Shown in pieces: positions 51,868-60,291 of a stretch of DNA of 64,000 nucleotides (the first letter of the stretch is position 1; every line of letters starts with the position of its first letter). The position numbers were made by a program, and so were the translations under genes. The notes under the pieces are model-generated. The model saw only the letters and a list, made by a program, of their open reading frames with translations, was not told the DNA's origin and did no database searches. Source of the stretch: Aminicella lysinilytica (GTDB taxonomy: Bacteria; Bacillota; Clostridia; Peptostreptococcales; Anaerovoracaceae); NCBI RefSeq assembly GCF_004362975.1, contig NZ_SNXO01000004.1, positions 33,297-97,296 of the forward strand, read 5' to 3'.

Positions 51868-53316
51868 TCAGACTAACTTTTTAATTGCACGCTTCGCCGC
51901 CTCATTATCACCAATAAACGGCGCACGTCCATCTTCATAATACATGTACGATTCGTCACCTTTGCCCAGTATGAGCACCAGGTCACCCTTTCTTGCAAGG
52001 CTCATGGCCTTATCTATGGCCTCTATTCTATCAGGAACGAAAATACCCTTACAACCGCTTTCTTTAACGCCGGACATGATCTCAGCGCCTATGTCCTCAG
52101 CCTTTTCATTTCTCGGATCCTCTTCAGTCACGACCACTGTCCTGCAATGCCTGCCTGCGATCTGACCAAGTATTTTCCTCTTGACTTTATCTCTCTTGCC
52201 GGCGCTTCCAAAGACCGCGATTATTCCGCCGCCATTCTTAGTTATCTCATCGGCATATTCAAATACCTTATCGAAACCGTCAGGCGTATGGGCATAATCA
52301 ACGATGACATTGAAGTCCTGACCTTCATCGATGATCTCCATTCTGCCGTCTACCTGAGGTATGTCTTCTATCAAAGGCAACATCTGCTCTATCGGCATCC
52401 CGCACTCATGCATGGCGCCTATGGCGGCCAGCAGGTTATATATGTTGTACAAAGCCACAAGATTCGTACTCACCGGGTATCTCTCACCCTTGCAATTGAG
52501 AACAAAGGTTGTACCCTTTGTTGAAAGGCTGATATCCTCAGCCTGATAATCCGCCTTGCCCAGAACTCCGGTACCGTAGGTCACGTACCTGCAGTTGCAG
52601 CAGGCCTTCAGACCGTCTATGCTGGCCTCGTCGTCAGCGTTCAGCACAGCGACGCCATCTTTCTTTATGTTCTTAAAGAGAATTTTCTTTGCTTCGAAAT
52701 AATTCTCCATAGTTTTATGATAATCAAGATGATCGTAAGTCAGGTTCGTAAATATAGCACAGTCGAAATCAACTGTATCTACCCTGCCCATAGCCAGTCC
52801 ATGAGAACTGACTTCCATTGCCGCGGCCTTCATACCGTGGTCAACCATTTCCGCAAGATCCGCGTGGACCTCTATCTGATCAGGCGTAGTAAGCGTAGGA
52901 ACACGGCTGTAGCTGCCATATCTCACTGCTATTGTGCCCATATATCCACATGGTTCCTTGGCAGAATAAATATCACTTATGATGCTGGAAGTCGTTGATT
53001 TTCCATTGGTACCCGTAACTCCGAAGACAGTCAGACTGCTGCTTGGTCTGCCATTGAAAATGTCACAGGCCCTGTTCAGTTCGTCACCTACATGGTTACT
53101 TTTGATATATACAATTCCCTTTTGTTCGGGAATGTCTTTACTATGTACTATTGCTACAGCTCCGGCCTCTACAGCCTTCCCTGCGAAGTCATGACCGTCA
53201 GCCTCAAGTCCCTCTATGCAGAAGAACACATTGCCCGTCTTGACTCTTCTGGAATCCATAGCCAGTCCTGTTATTTCTATGTCCGGCTGGTTACTGAAAA
53301 GTGTAGATAATTTCAT
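51868..53316 (-). CDS. murE: UDP-N-acetylmuramoyl-tripeptide synthetase MurE
   Basis: Adds the third amino acid to the peptidoglycan stem peptide. The 482-residue Mur ligase has the N-terminal domain VFFCIEGLEADGHDFAG, the ATP loop GVTGTNGKSTTSSI near 107, and EVSSHGLAMGRVDTVDFD. The C-terminal Rossmann part has DYAHTPDGFDKVFEY and VFGSAGKRDKVKR. At the specificity position the sequence reads EDPRNEKAED instead of the DNPR usual for diaminopimelate enzymes, so the amino acid added cannot be fixed. No other division or wall-cluster genes adjoin it. A consensus promoter precedes it. Confidence 0.93.
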   Translation of the reverse strand: MKLSTLFSNQPDIEITGLAMDSRRVKTGNVFFCIEGLEADGHDFAGKAVEAGAVAIVHSKDIPEQKGIVYIKSNHVGDELNRACDIFNGRPSSSLTVFGVTGTNGKSTTSSIISDIYSAKEPCGYMGTIAVRYGSYSRVPTLTTPDQIEVHADLAEMVDHGMKAAAMEVSSHGLAMGRVDTVDFDCAIFTNLTYDHLDYHKTMENYFEAKKILFKNIKKDGVAVLNADDEASIDGLKACCNCRYVTYGTGVLGKADYQAEDISLSTKGTTFVLNCKGERYPVSTNLVALYNIYNLLAAIGAMHECGMPIEQMLPLIEDIPQVDGRMEIIDEGQDFNVIVDYAHTPDGFDKVFEYADEITKNGGGIIAVFGSAGKRDKVKRKILGQIAGRHCRTVVVTEEDPRNEKAEDIGAEIMSGVKESGCKGIFVPDRIEAIDKAMSLARKGDLVLILGKGDESYMYYEDGRAPFIGDNEAAKRAIKKLV

Positions 53317-53340
53317 TAAACTGCCTCCCTCGTAAGGGTT

Positions 53341-53369
53341 ATTATATAATTATTCACGCCACTTGTCAA
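53341..53369 (-). promoter_or_regulatory. Promoter of murE and the BTAD regulator
   Basis: Minus strand: TTGACA (53364-53369), 17 bases, TATAAT (53341-53346), both perfect; a GGGAGG site precedes ATG 53316. Confidence 0.88.
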
Positions 53370-53382
53370 AAGAAACTGATAA

Positions 53383-53790
53383 TTAACAGTGAAGTTTCCA
53401 CGCGCCTGTAAGTAAAGCTATGAATATGCCTGCAAGAAACATGGTCAGCCCACCCATGAGCATATACAGGATATACGGTGCTGACGCCGTATAGGTGCCT
53501 AAAACTCCTCGGCACACGAAGCCGATCATTACCAGTATTATTCCCAGACACACTAACCCATTTGAAAGTCTGCTCTGGAGTTCAGGCAACAGATATGCGA
53601 GTCCGCTGTAGACTGCGGCAATGGCCGGCCATATGAAAAGATTATCTATATAAAAAGAGTGGCTGTCCGTGTTATATTCATATACAGTAGTTCCCAATAT
53701 AGTCACCACCGCAACAGCAGTCATAAACTTCCACTGTACGGAATAAGGTTTTCTTATTCGTTTTTTATTGTTTTGCTTAACTGCCTCCAT
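53383..53790 (-). CDS. Four-helix membrane protein of unknown function
   Basis: A 135-residue protein with a basic cytoplasmic start (MEAVKQNNKKRIRKPYSVQWK) and four hydrophobic helices (about 22-42, 53-72, 78-100 and 107-130). No charged residues lie within the helices and I recognise no motif. I chose ATG 53790 because AGGGGGCG lies 7 bases upstream; the longer reading begins in the leader. It ends 66 bases before the murE start on the same strand and may be cotranscribed, although murE has its own promoter. Confidence 0.65.
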   Translation of the reverse strand: MEAVKQNNKKRIRKPYSVQWKFMTAVAVVTILGTTVYEYNTDSHSFYIDNLFIWPAIAAVYSGLAYLLPELQSRLSNGLVCLGIILVMIGFVCRGVLGTYTASAPYILYMLMGGLTMFLAGIFIALLTGAWKLHC

Positions 53791-53906
53791 AATAGAACGC
53801 CCCCTTGTACAGATAAATATAACCTGCCACAATGGGGCGTCAATGATGCTACTTTGGGGGTAGTATGTTATTTATTTGAAGAAATCTTAACAATTCTTCA
53901 CCGTTC

Positions 53907-54677
53907 CTATGCCTTGATAGGGCCCTTATGATCATATGCCGGCATCATGCTGAGTTTGAAGATGTTGGCTCTGCGCTTTCCATCTATCTTTTCCTTGGTT
54001 TCAGGGTCTTCGCATATGCCTGTCCTTATGTATCTGTCCAGCACATCATAGGTAAAGCCAAGATGTTCCTCGTCGGTCATAGGCGTCAGTCCGTCGATAG
54101 GAACCTTGAATACCAGATCGTGAGGCAGACCCAGTTCTACGCCAATGGCCCTGACCTCTTGAACTGTCAGTTGCGATAAAGGTGAGAAGTCCCCCGCTCC
54201 ATCACCGTATCTGGTAGCATATCCGACCCAGTCCTCTGACAGATTGCAGGTGTTAGCTACTCTGCCATTCATAGACTGCGCTACCGCATATGTCGTGGCC
54301 ATCCTCAGTCTTGCCGGCAGATTGGTCACAGTCTGCTGCTGTATCTCACATGGCAGCTTAGCACGGAGTTCATCCATTATGCCGTCAAATCCTTCCTTGA
54401 TATTGATGACGGTATTGTCGATGCCCAGGTGAGCGACGAGCTTCCTGGATGCGTCTATGTCCGCCTGCTCGCCGTTTGGCAAAAGCACGCCATAAACTCT
54501 ATCCCTGCCAAGGGCTTCAACGCAAAGAGCAGCAACAACCGAGCTGTCTTTGCCGCCGCTGATGGCGACTACTGCCTTGCAGCCCTTACCGTTCTTGTCG
54601 AAGAATTCTCTTATCCATTCTATGATTTCATTCTTAACTTTTACCGCATCGAAATTCCTGTCGTAGAGTTCGTCCAT
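53907..54677 (-). CDS. nadE: NH3-dependent NAD+ synthetase
   Basis: Converts nicotinate adenine dinucleotide, ATP and ammonia to NAD+. The 256-residue protein has the P-loop AISGGKDSSVVAALCVEALG near 42, TCNLSEDWVGYATRYGDGAGDFSPLSQLTV, and ends with FKLSMMPAYDHKGPI. There is no nitrilase (glutaminase) domain, so it uses free ammonia or a partner. I chose ATG 54677 because GGAGG lies 6 bases upstream. It follows the nicotinamidase-like gene by 17 bases. Confidence 0.95.
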   Translation of the reverse strand: MDELYDRNFDAVKVKNEIIEWIREFFDKNGKGCKAVVAISGGKDSSVVAALCVEALGRDRVYGVLLPNGEQADIDASRKLVAHLGIDNTVINIKEGFDGIMDELRAKLPCEIQQQTVTNLPARLRMATTYAVAQSMNGRVANTCNLSEDWVGYATRYGDGAGDFSPLSQLTVQEVRAIGVELGLPHDLVFKVPIDGLTPMTDEEHLGFTYDVLDRYIRTGICEDPETKEKIDGKRRANIFKLSMMPAYDHKGPIKA

Positions 54678-54694
54678 TATTTTCCTCCAAAATT

Positions 54695-55234
54695 CTACTT
54701 TACTGTTATCTGGCACGCCTTCATGGCTTCCAAAGCCCTTTCATGGCTGCCTGGCGTAACTCCTGCGCAAAGGTCTCTGTAGACAACTATTTCTGTCTCA
54801 GGAAATGCTGCCTTCAGTATCATGGCGTTGGAAATCACGCATATGTCCGTGCACACGCCGCAGAGTTCTATGGTCTTGGGACTGCCGTCGAGTTTCTCAT
54901 GTATCCAGGCCGGCAAATAGGTGGAGCCGAAGGTCGGCTTGTTGAAAACGTTTCCGCCCTGCTGGTCCTGAACAAAGTTTTCAAGGCCCGGCACTATCTG
55001 CCATCCGTCTGTTCCCGTCTTGCAATGGGCCACGGGCAAAAGTCTGCCTTCCTGGGTTTCCATATAGTTTTCATCGTGGGTGTCTCTTGTGAAGAACACC
55101 GGGATTCCGTTGGTTACATGATTTCTGACTTTATCGGCAATTGCAGGGATTATTCCGGCGGCCTCACGGTTTCCCAAGGTGCCTGTTACGAAATCATTCT
55201 GCATGTCTATGGCCAGTAATACTCTGTCTTTCAT
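54695..55234 (-). CDS. Nicotinamidase-like cysteine hydrolase
   Basis: A 179-residue hydrolase of the isochorismatase superfamily. The triad is visible as Asp in LAIDMQNDFV, Lys in FNKPTFGST and Cys in ELCGVCTDICV, with a cis-peptide at VCTD. The neighbouring nadE and the cysteine context favour nicotinamidase (nicotinamide to nicotinate plus ammonia) and NAD salvage. The metal-binding Asp-x-His-x-His of classical PncA appears only partly (TRDTHDENY), so another amide could be the substrate. GGGGAGG precedes ATG 55234. Confidence 0.85.
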   Translation of the reverse strand: MKDRVLLAIDMQNDFVTGTLGNREAAGIIPAIADKVRNHVTNGIPVFFTRDTHDENYMETQEGRLLPVAHCKTGTDGWQIVPGLENFVQDQQGGNVFNKPTFGSTYLPAWIHEKLDGSPKTIELCGVCTDICVISNAMILKAAFPETEIVVYRDLCAGVTPGSHERALEAMKACQITVK

Positions 55235-55247
55235 GTGTTTCCTCCCC

Positions 55248-55263
55248 AGCGGCTTCAGCCGCT
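55248..55263 (-). promoter_or_regulatory. Hairpin just before the nicotinamidase ribosome site
   Basis: AGCGGC-TTCA-GCCGCT, a 6-base GC stem ending at the GGGGAGG ribosome site (55240-55247) of the minus-strand gene. It could affect translation. Confidence 0.5.
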
Positions 55264-55311
55264 ATGTACCAAGGTATTATAACATGTGAATGCCAATAAA
55301 TCCATTTACAA

Positions 55312-55339
55312 TTGAAAGTTGTCAGATTTTTGGTATAAT
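55312..55339 (+). promoter_or_regulatory. Promoter of the AIM24-family gene and proBA
   Basis: TTGAAA (55312-55317), 16 bases, TATAAT (55334-55339), 57 bases before ATG 55396. Confidence 0.75.
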
Positions 55340-55395
55340 AGCCCTATACAGTATTAAAGTAAAAATTGCTATGTTTGATTAGAAAGGAAATGATT

Positions 55396-56076
55396 ATGAA
55401 ATATAATATTGTAGGGGAACCTCTTCCCGTAGTTATCTGCGATGTAGAGAAGGATGAAACGTTATTGACGGAAAGTGGCGCTATGGCTTGGATGAGCCCT
55501 AATATGAAGATGGAAACCAGTACTAACGGCGGTTTCGGCAAGGCTCTGGGCAGAATGTTCTCAGGCGACAGTATCTTCCAGAACAGGTATACCGCTCAGG
55601 GAGCTGATGGACAGATAGCGTTTGCTTCCTCTTTCCCCGGCGAGATAAGAGCTTTCGAGATCGAGCCAGGCAAGGAAATAATCACCCAGAAATCAGCTTT
55701 CCTGGCCAGCGAATCCGGCGTAGAATTATCGATATTCTTCCAGAAAAAACTGGGCTCGGGACTCTTTGGCGGTGAAGGTTTCATAATGCAGAAGCTGTCC
55801 GGAAACGGAACTGCCTTTATCGAACTTGACGGCCATATATGCGAATACAGTCTGGCTGCTGGTCAGAGCATAGTCGTTGATACGGGATACCTTGCAGCTA
55901 TGGATGCTACATGTTCTATGGAGATCGTCTCTGTTCCCGGCGTGAAGAATATGCTTCTCGGTGGCGAGGGTATATTCAACACTGTAGTTAAAGGTCCAGG
56001 GAAAGTACTGCTTCAGACTATGCCGGCAATTTCAGTTGCTAATGCATTGAGACCTTTCTTCCCTACAAATAATTAG
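55396..56076 (+). CDS. AIM24 / TIGR00266 family protein
   Basis: A 226-residue beta-rich protein of the family TIGR00266, related to the tryptophan RNA-binding attenuator-like fold. Conserved segments are LLTESGAMAWMSPNMKMET near 28, FASSFPGEIRAFEI, FEGFIMQKLSGNGTAFIELDG-type (here GEGFIMQKLSGNGTAFIELDG split by loops), and VVDTGYLAAMDATC near 160. Function in bacteria is unknown; the yeast homologue acts in mitochondrial membrane organisation. I chose ATG 55396 because AGAAAGGAA precedes it. It ends 15 bases before proB. Confidence 0.88.
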   Translation: MKYNIVGEPLPVVICDVEKDETLLTESGAMAWMSPNMKMETSTNGGFGKALGRMFSGDSIFQNRYTAQGADGQIAFASSFPGEIRAFEIEPGKEIITQKSAFLASESGVELSIFFQKKLGSGLFGGEGFIMQKLSGNGTAFIELDGHICEYSLAAGQSIVVDTGYLAAMDATCSMEIVSVPGVKNMLLGGEGIFNTVVKGPGKVLLQTMPAISVANALRPFFPTNN

Positions 56077-56091
56077 CCGAGGGACAGAAAG

Positions 56092-56910
56092 ATGGATAAA
56101 ACTACTATAAACAGAATACAGGACAGCAGGCGCGTGGTCATCAAGGTCGGCACCAGCACACTGTTGCATAATAACGGAAAGCTAGACCTGAGGCATTTCA
56201 GTATGCTTTGTCGTGTCATAGCAGATCTGCAGAACGGAGGCAAGCAGGTGACCCTTGTCACATCGGGCGCCATCGGTGTCGGTCTGGGCAAACTTGGCCT
56301 GAACAAACGGCCTGACGAGACCAGCAAGAAGCAGGCACTGGCCGCCGTTGGTCAGTGCGAGCTCATGTTCATGTATGACAAACTATTCGGGGAATACAAT
56401 CAGACTGTAGCCCAGGTTCTGGTCACAGCCGACGTGCTGGACGAACCGAAGACCCGGATTAATGTAACCAACACCTTCACCAGGCTCATCGACATGGGCA
56501 TCATCCCTATCGTAAACGAGAACGATACAGTGGCCACTGCAGAACTGGAAGGCAAGAATATCGGCGACAATGATACCCTTTCAGCGACTGTTGCCAGACT
56601 GGTGGACGCCGATCTTCTCATAATACTGACTGATATCGACGGTCTCTATGACAGCAATCCGCAGAAGAACCCCGACGCTAGACTCATCTCTCTCGTAGAT
56701 GAGATCACTCCTGCCATAAGGAAACTGGCCGGACCTGCCGGATCCAAACTGGGAACCGGCGGTATGTCCACCAAGATCAAAGCCGCCGAAATAGCCACGT
56801 CCGCAGGGATTCCCTGCTTTGTCATAGGCGGCAGCGACCCTGATAACCTTTACAGGATCTTCGACGGAGAAAAAGTAGGAACACTCTTCGCGACTGGAGG
56901 AAAAAGATGA
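56092..56910 (+). CDS. proB: Glutamate 5-kinase, short form
   Basis: First step of proline synthesis: phosphorylates glutamate. The 272-residue protein has VVIKVGTSTLLHNNGKLD, TSGAIGVGLGKLGL, and IVNENDTVATAELEGKNIGDNDTLSATVA near 140. Another kinase motif is LTDIDGLYDSNPQKNPDA near 182. The C-terminal PUA domain of the E. coli enzyme (367 residues) is missing, a shorter architecture known in some bacteria. It overlaps proA by 4 bases. Confidence 0.96.
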   Translation: MDKTTINRIQDSRRVVIKVGTSTLLHNNGKLDLRHFSMLCRVIADLQNGGKQVTLVTSGAIGVGLGKLGLNKRPDETSKKQALAAVGQCELMFMYDKLFGEYNQTVAQVLVTADVLDEPKTRINVTNTFTRLIDMGIIPIVNENDTVATAELEGKNIGDNDTLSATVARLVDADLLIILTDIDGLYDSNPQKNPDARLISLVDEITPAIRKLAGPAGSKLGTGGMSTKIKAAEIATSAGIPCFVIGGSDPDNLYRIFDGEKVGTLFATGGKR

Positions 56911-58151
56911 CAGAACTAGAAAAAATGGGTGCAAGAGCCAGAGCTGTAGCCAAAACATTGCGCACCATATCAGCGGATTCCAAGACGACAGCCCTGGAGG
57001 CCGTTGCATCTGCTATCATAGAGCACGCCGACACTATTTTGTCAGCTAACGCAGAAGACCTGACCGATGCTAAGGCTAACGGCATGTCAGAATCCATGCA
57101 GGACCGTCTGCTTCTAACAAAGGAACGCATAGGCGACATGTCGGCCGGCGTCATGGCTGTATCAAAGTGGCCTGACCCCGTAGGCAAAGTTCTGGAAGAA
57201 TATGACCGTCCCAACGGTCTGCATATTAAGAAAGTGAGCGTACCTTTGGGCGTCATCGGTATAATCTTTGAGTCCAGGCCCAACGTAACCAGCGACTGCG
57301 CGGCTCTTTGCATAAGAGCCGGCAATGTCGTGATCCTTCGCGGCGGTAAGGAAGCCTACCGTTCGAATTTAGCTATAACTAAGGTTATGCGAAAGGCGCT
57401 CACAGGCGCCGGCCTGCCTGAGGACTGCGTCCAGCTTGTTACAGACACCAGCCGCGACTCAGCCACGGAAATGATGAACCTGACAGGCTATCTGGATGTG
57501 CTAATTCCGAGAGGCGGCGCCGGGCTAATACGCAGCGTCGTAGATAACGCAAAGGTCCCGGTCATTGAAACAGGCGCCGGTAACTGCCACATTTACGTTG
57601 ACAAAGCCGCTGATATCGACATGGCCGCCGACATCGTCTTCAATGCCAAAACATCACGGCCTTCCGTATGCAACGCAGCAGAGAAACTTCTGGTGCACAG
57701 AGCAATTGCAGACAAGGCACTCCCTGTCATAGCTGCAAAGCTTCAGTCAGGCAATGTAGAGCTTCATGGAGATCCGGCTTCCAAGACTATATTCAGCCAT
57801 ATGAAAGCCGCAACCGATGAGGACTGGGGCCGGGAATATGTGGACCTGATCATGGGCGTGAAAGTCGTAGATTCCATCGATGAAGCCATCGATCATATAG
57901 AAAGATACTCCACCCATCACAGCGACTGCATAATCACTGAGGATCAGTCTGCAGCAGAGAAATTCATGGCTGGCGTAGATTCGGCCGCCGTGTACTGGAA
58001 CGCATCGACCAGATTCACTGACGGCGGAGAAATGGGTCTGGGCGCCGAAATAGGCATATCCACCCAGAAACTCCACGCCAGAGGACCTATGGGCGTAAAC
58101 CAGCTGGTCACCTACAAATACGAAATCACCGGCCACGGCCAGACAAGATAA
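56907..58151 (+). CDS. proA: Gamma-glutamyl phosphate reductase
   Basis: Second step of proline synthesis: NADPH-dependent reduction to glutamate semialdehyde. The 414-residue aldehyde dehydrogenase-fold protein has VPLGVIGIIFESRPNVTSD near 110, ILRGGKEAYRSN, and ETGAGNCHIYVDKAADI near 220. The catalytic Cys is in NAKTSRPSVCNAAEKLLVH, and the C-terminus has GGEMGLGAEIGISTQKLHARGPMG. Overlap ATGA with proB indicates coupling. proC is not in the window. Confidence 0.97.
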   Translation: MTELEKMGARARAVAKTLRTISADSKTTALEAVASAIIEHADTILSANAEDLTDAKANGMSESMQDRLLLTKERIGDMSAGVMAVSKWPDPVGKVLEEYDRPNGLHIKKVSVPLGVIGIIFESRPNVTSDCAALCIRAGNVVILRGGKEAYRSNLAITKVMRKALTGAGLPEDCVQLVTDTSRDSATEMMNLTGYLDVLIPRGGAGLIRSVVDNAKVPVIETGAGNCHIYVDKAADIDMAADIVFNAKTSRPSVCNAAEKLLVHRAIADKALPVIAAKLQSGNVELHGDPASKTIFSHMKAATDEDWGREYVDLIMGVKVVDSIDEAIDHIERYSTHHSDCIITEDQSAAEKFMAGVDSAAVYWNASTRFTDGGEMGLGAEIGISTQKLHARGPMGVNQLVTYKYEITGHGQTR

Positions 58152-58220
58152 ATTTTGTTATATTTCAACAGCTCGCACAGGCTTATGCAAGATTTTTTGT
58201 TATAAATTACAAATTATCTC

Positions 58221-58249
58221 TTGACAGACCCCAACGGCCGTGCTAATAT
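58221..58249 (+). promoter_or_regulatory. Promoter of the T-box leader and trpB2
   Basis: TTGACA (58221-58226), 17 bases, TAATAT (58244-58249). Confidence 0.85.
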
Positions 58250-58255
58250 GTGACT

Positions 58256-58555
58256 TAATCAAATACCACTTAAACCTTTGATGGAGAGTGAGTAAGGACG
58301 GATGCTTGCATCTGAGAGAGTTGCCGATGGTGAGATGGCAGCATGTAAAGACCGGCCTGAATGGACTCCTGAGGGCGAGCTGAAAGGCAGCATATCTGCT
58401 GACCGAGTAAGTGAGACGGAGAATCAACTTCGTTAACAAACTGAGCATATGATAGTATGCGCAGAGCGGACGCAATATAGCGTCAAGCCGGGTGGCACCG
58501 CAAGAGTATTCACACTCTTGTCCCAGCAAATTGCTGAGACAGGGGTGTTTTTTTG
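58256..58555 (+). ncRNA. T-box riboswitch, tryptophan type
   Basis: The leader has the long Stem I with AGTGAGTAAGGACG and GATGGTGAGATGGCAG. The specifier region GAATGGACTCCTGAG lies near 58360-58374, with TGG (58362-58364) as the probable specifier codon. The conserved T-box GGGTGGCACCGC is at 58490-58501, followed by the terminator (about 58514-58554) ending in seven T. Uncharged tRNA-Trp should stabilise the antiterminator and switch on trpB2. The specifier is assigned from position and from the downstream gene. Confidence 0.93.
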
Positions 58556-58599
58556 TAGCACGCCTTCTGTACATACGTAATTCGAAAGGAGAAAACGAA

Positions 58600-59991
58600 A
58601 TGACTATTGAACCTAAGATCCCTTACAAAATTTATCTGAGTGAGGACGAAATGCCGAAGAACTACTACAATGTGAGGGCTGATATGAAGAAGAAGCCTGC
58701 CCCGCTGCTGAATCCGGGAACTCTGGAGCCTATGACGGCGGAGGAACTGGGCGGAGTATTCTGTGATGAGCTCGTGCAACAGGAACTGAACAATACGGAT
58801 CAGCTTATTCCGATCCCGCAGGATATCCGGGATTTCTATAAAATGTACAGGCCTTCCCCTCTTGTAAGAGCTTACTGCTTGGAAGAGAAGCTGGGAACGC
58901 CGGCCAAGATCTACTATAAGTTCGAGGGCAACAATACCAGCGGCAGCCACAAGCTGAATTCTGCCATTGCTCAGGCATATTACGCCAAGAAGCAGGGTCT
59001 GAAAGGCGTAACTACCGAGACCGGAGCCGGCCAGTGGGGCACTGCCCTTTCCATGGCCTGCGCTTATCTGGATCTGGACTGCAAGGTCTATATGGTAAAG
59101 GTTTCTTACGAGCAGAAACCCTTCCGCAGAGAGGTCATGAGGACTTACGGAGCTTCAGTTACACCGTCTCCATCAGAGACAACGACAGTAGGCAGAAAGA
59201 TCCTGGCTGAACATCCGGGAACTACCGGAAGCCTTGGATGCGCCATCTCAGAAGCCGTTGAGACTGCTACTTCCACTGAGGGGTACAGATATGTGCTTGG
59301 CAGCGTCTTGTCTCAGGTCCTGCTGCACCAGAGCATAATCGGTCAGGAAACTATGGCCGCTATGGATAAATACAATATCGATCCGGACATTATCATAGGC
59401 TGTGCCGGCGGTGGTTCCAATCTAGGCGGACTTATTTCTCCGTTTATGGGCAGGAAACTACGCGGGGAAAACGACTATCGTTTCATAGCTGTTGAGCCTA
59501 AGTCATGCCCAAGCCTGACTCGCGGTCAGTATGTATATGACTTCTGTGACACAGGCAAAGTCTGTCCTCTGGCAAAAATGTACACGCTCGGCAGCGGATT
59601 CATCCCATCGCCTAACCATGCCGGAGGTCTGAGATATCACGGCATGAGTTCAATAGTATCAGAGCTCTATGACGAGGGCCTTATCGAGGCCAGGTCCTAC
59701 GAGCAGACTGAAGTATTCGAGGCAGCGGAAGAATTCGCAAGGTGTGAAGGAATACTGCCTGCACCGGAAAGCAGTCACGCTATCAAAGCCGCTATAGACG
59801 AGGCTCTCAAATGCAAGGAGAACGGTGAAGAAAAGACCATCGTCTTCGGCCTCACAGGCACAGGTTACTTCGATATGGTCGCTTATCAGCAGTACAATGA
59901 TAAGACTATGAGTGACTATATTCCAACTGATGACGAGATCAGAGACAGCCTCTCCGGAGTACCGCAGTTCCCCGGAAACGAAACAAAGTAA
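58600..59991 (+). CDS. TrpB2, tryptophan synthase beta-like enzyme
   Basis: A 463-residue PLP enzyme of the TrpB2 type (TIGR01415), which makes tryptophan from indole and serine. The Schiff-base lysine is in GNNTSGSHKLNSAIAQAYYA near 113. Other motifs are ETGAGQWGTALSMACAYLDLDCKVYMVKVSY and, near 267, CAGGGSNLGGLISPFMG. The longer N-terminus (KIPYKIYLSEDEMPKNYYNVRADMKKKPAPLLNPGT) is specific to TrpB2. No trpA or other trp gene is present, so it probably uses free indole. ATG 58600 follows AAAGGAG. Regulation is by the Trp-type T-box just upstream. Its last codons form an arm of palindrome C. Confidence 0.93.
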   Translation: MTIEPKIPYKIYLSEDEMPKNYYNVRADMKKKPAPLLNPGTLEPMTAEELGGVFCDELVQQELNNTDQLIPIPQDIRDFYKMYRPSPLVRAYCLEEKLGTPAKIYYKFEGNNTSGSHKLNSAIAQAYYAKKQGLKGVTTETGAGQWGTALSMACAYLDLDCKVYMVKVSYEQKPFRREVMRTYGASVTPSPSETTTVGRKILAEHPGTTGSLGCAISEAVETATSTEGYRYVLGSVLSQVLLHQSIIGQETMAAMDKYNIDPDIIIGCAGGGSNLGGLISPFMGRKLRGENDYRFIAVEPKSCPSLTRGQYVYDFCDTGKVCPLAKMYTLGSGFIPSPNHAGGLRYHGMSSIVSELYDEGLIEARSYEQTEVFEAAEEFARCEGILPAPESSHAIKAAIDEALKCKENGEEKTIVFGLTGTGYFDMVAYQQYNDKTMSDYIPTDDEIRDSLSGVPQFPGNETK

Positions 59992-60291
59992 CAGGGCTAA
60001 TTTAATTAAATATACACGGCATGTGTCGGGCACTGGTGGTTACGGCTCCTACTTGTCCTCGTTGCAAGCGACTGCAATAAACTCATTCGCCAAGAAATAG
60101 AATGCCACGCAAACTCGTTGAGCAGCACATCCTTATGTGCTCAACTCAAACAGTGCGTGGCATTTGTCTATTCTTGTCGCTCATTTCCTTTGCAGTCGCA
60201 ACTGCGCCTGTGGAATCGTAGTATCCGTAACCCCCAGCACCTTGCCCCATGCCGTGTTCATCAAGTTAATAATCCTATTCTGTTACTTTGT
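59983..60291. repeat. Large imperfect palindrome, copy C, spanning both flanking stop codons
   Basis: A 309-base fold-back that fills the whole gap between convergent genes. The outer arms are exact: ACAAAGTAACAG (59983-59994, with the trpB2 stop) and CTGTTACTTTGT (60280-60291, with the MFS stop). Then ACACGGCATG (60014-60023)/CATGCCGTGT (60248-60257), GGTTACGG/CCGTAACC, GCGACTGCA (60068-60076)/TGCAGTCGC, and AATGCCACGCA (60101-60111)/TGCGTGGCATT (60154-60164) follow. The tip is GCACAT-CCTT-ATGTGC. By its conserved blocks it lies in the A1 orientation. Confidence 0.85.
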
